A stretch of 6,475 nucleotides of DNA from Paracoccaceae bacterium. Lineage in GTDB: Bacteria > Pseudomonadota > Alphaproteobacteria > Rhodobacterales > Rhodobacteraceae. The notes under the pieces are model-generated. The model saw nothing but the letters and a program-made list of their open reading frames with translations. It was not told the DNA's origin and did not search any database. Every line of letters begins with the position of its first letter. Within the stretch, counting starts at the first letter, position 1. Of the stretch, positions 6,333 through 6,475 are shown one piece after another. The stretch lies in NCBI GenBank assembly GCA_902525995.1, contig CABZJG010000102.1:1-6475 (forward strand), given 5' to 3'. Position numbers and translations under genes: made by a program.

Positions 6333-6374
6333 AACACCCTGCGCCGCCGCTTCAGCGGCGCAGTGTTTATTATC
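6333..6374 (+). terminator. Intrinsic terminator of the gcvTHP operon
   Basis: Starting 13 bases after the gcvP stop, CTGCGCCGC (6339-6347) pairs perfectly with GCGGCGCAG (6355-6363) over a seven-base loop. Outer AACA (6333-6336) can add pairs with TGTT (6364-6367) past a two-base bulge. The 3' side reads TGTTTATTAT, a modest T-rich tail. A shorter register, GCCGC TTCA GCGGC with a tetraloop, is also possible. No T tract lies on the minus side, so it acts mainly on the plus strand. Confidence 0.75.
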
Positions 6375-6422
6375 AATATTGCGACAGACCTCACGGTCTC
6401 GCGCTGGCTGCACGTCTACCGT

Positions 6423-6475
6423 TTATCTTAGATAATCAAGCCATGGGCTTTGCTCGGCAATCATATGGTCCACCA
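6423..6475 (-). CDS. Possible C-terminal end of a convergent gene (partial)
   Basis: The minus strand is open from the window edge to TAA at 6425-6423, encoding a tail VDHMIAEQSPWLDYLR. The other two minus frames contain stops in the same stretch. Residue composition looks protein-like, and a convergent gene here would suit the terminator at the end of gcvP. The piece is too short to assign a family. A competing forward frame from ATG 6442 is also open to the edge but has no ribosome binding site. Confidence 0.35.
   Translation of the reverse strand, partial: VDHMIAEQSPWLDYLR

Noticed and set aside
6386..6399. AGACC TCAC GGTCT hairpin downstream of gcvP as a second terminator
   Set aside because: It has a five-base stem and no T tract on either strand. 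It could be chance, and the strong hairpin at 6333-6374 already explains the end of the operon.
6442..6475. Forward frame from ATG 6442 reading to the window edge
   Set aside because: There is no ribosome site upstream and only eleven codons are visible. The minus-strand tail in the same place looks more protein-like.

Overview
The window looks like chromosome from an alphaproteobacterium, most likely the Rhodobacterales (Roseobacter group). This rests on the protein character, moderate-to-high GC, a gcvT-gcvH-gcvP operon behind a tandem glycine riboswitch, and a CGCCTCCGGCGGGAGTATTT-type intergenic element that I recall as common in that order. The assignment is by recognition, not by search.

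Layout. Positions 1-79 hold the tail of an unidentified upstream gene running into the start of a class IV PLP aminotransferase, D-amino-acid transaminase (80-943, +). A short hairpin element closes that unit. On the opposite strand lies a broken gamma-glutamylcyclotransferase-like gene (1560 down to 996), disrupted by a frameshift and an in-frame TAG. The 328 bases between it and gcvT (1561-1888) contain no gene. They hold a promoter candidate, a two-aptamer glycine riboswitch (about 1655-1804) and a structured leader (1806-1871). The glycine cleavage operon then fills the rest: gcvT (1889-3016), gcvH (3035-3394) and a single-chain gcvP (3471-6320), closed by a strong hairpin terminator (about 6333-6374). 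The last 50 bases probably carry the C-terminal end of a convergent gene on the minus strand.

How it works together. GcvP decarboxylates glycine and passes aminomethyl to the lipoyl arm of GcvH. GcvT transfers the one-carbon unit to tetrahydrofolate and releases ammonia. The fourth component, dihydrolipoamide dehydrogenase, is not here and must be encoded elsewhere. Glycine binding to the leader RNA should switch the operon on when glycine is in excess. The upstream D-amino-acid transaminase is a separate unit, and no functional link to glycine cleavage can be read from the sequence.

I found no undescribed biological system. The items worth a second look are the decayed cyclotransferase gene, the leader that couples the riboswitch to gcvT, and a non-canonical carboxylate-binding motif in the D-amino-acid transaminase.
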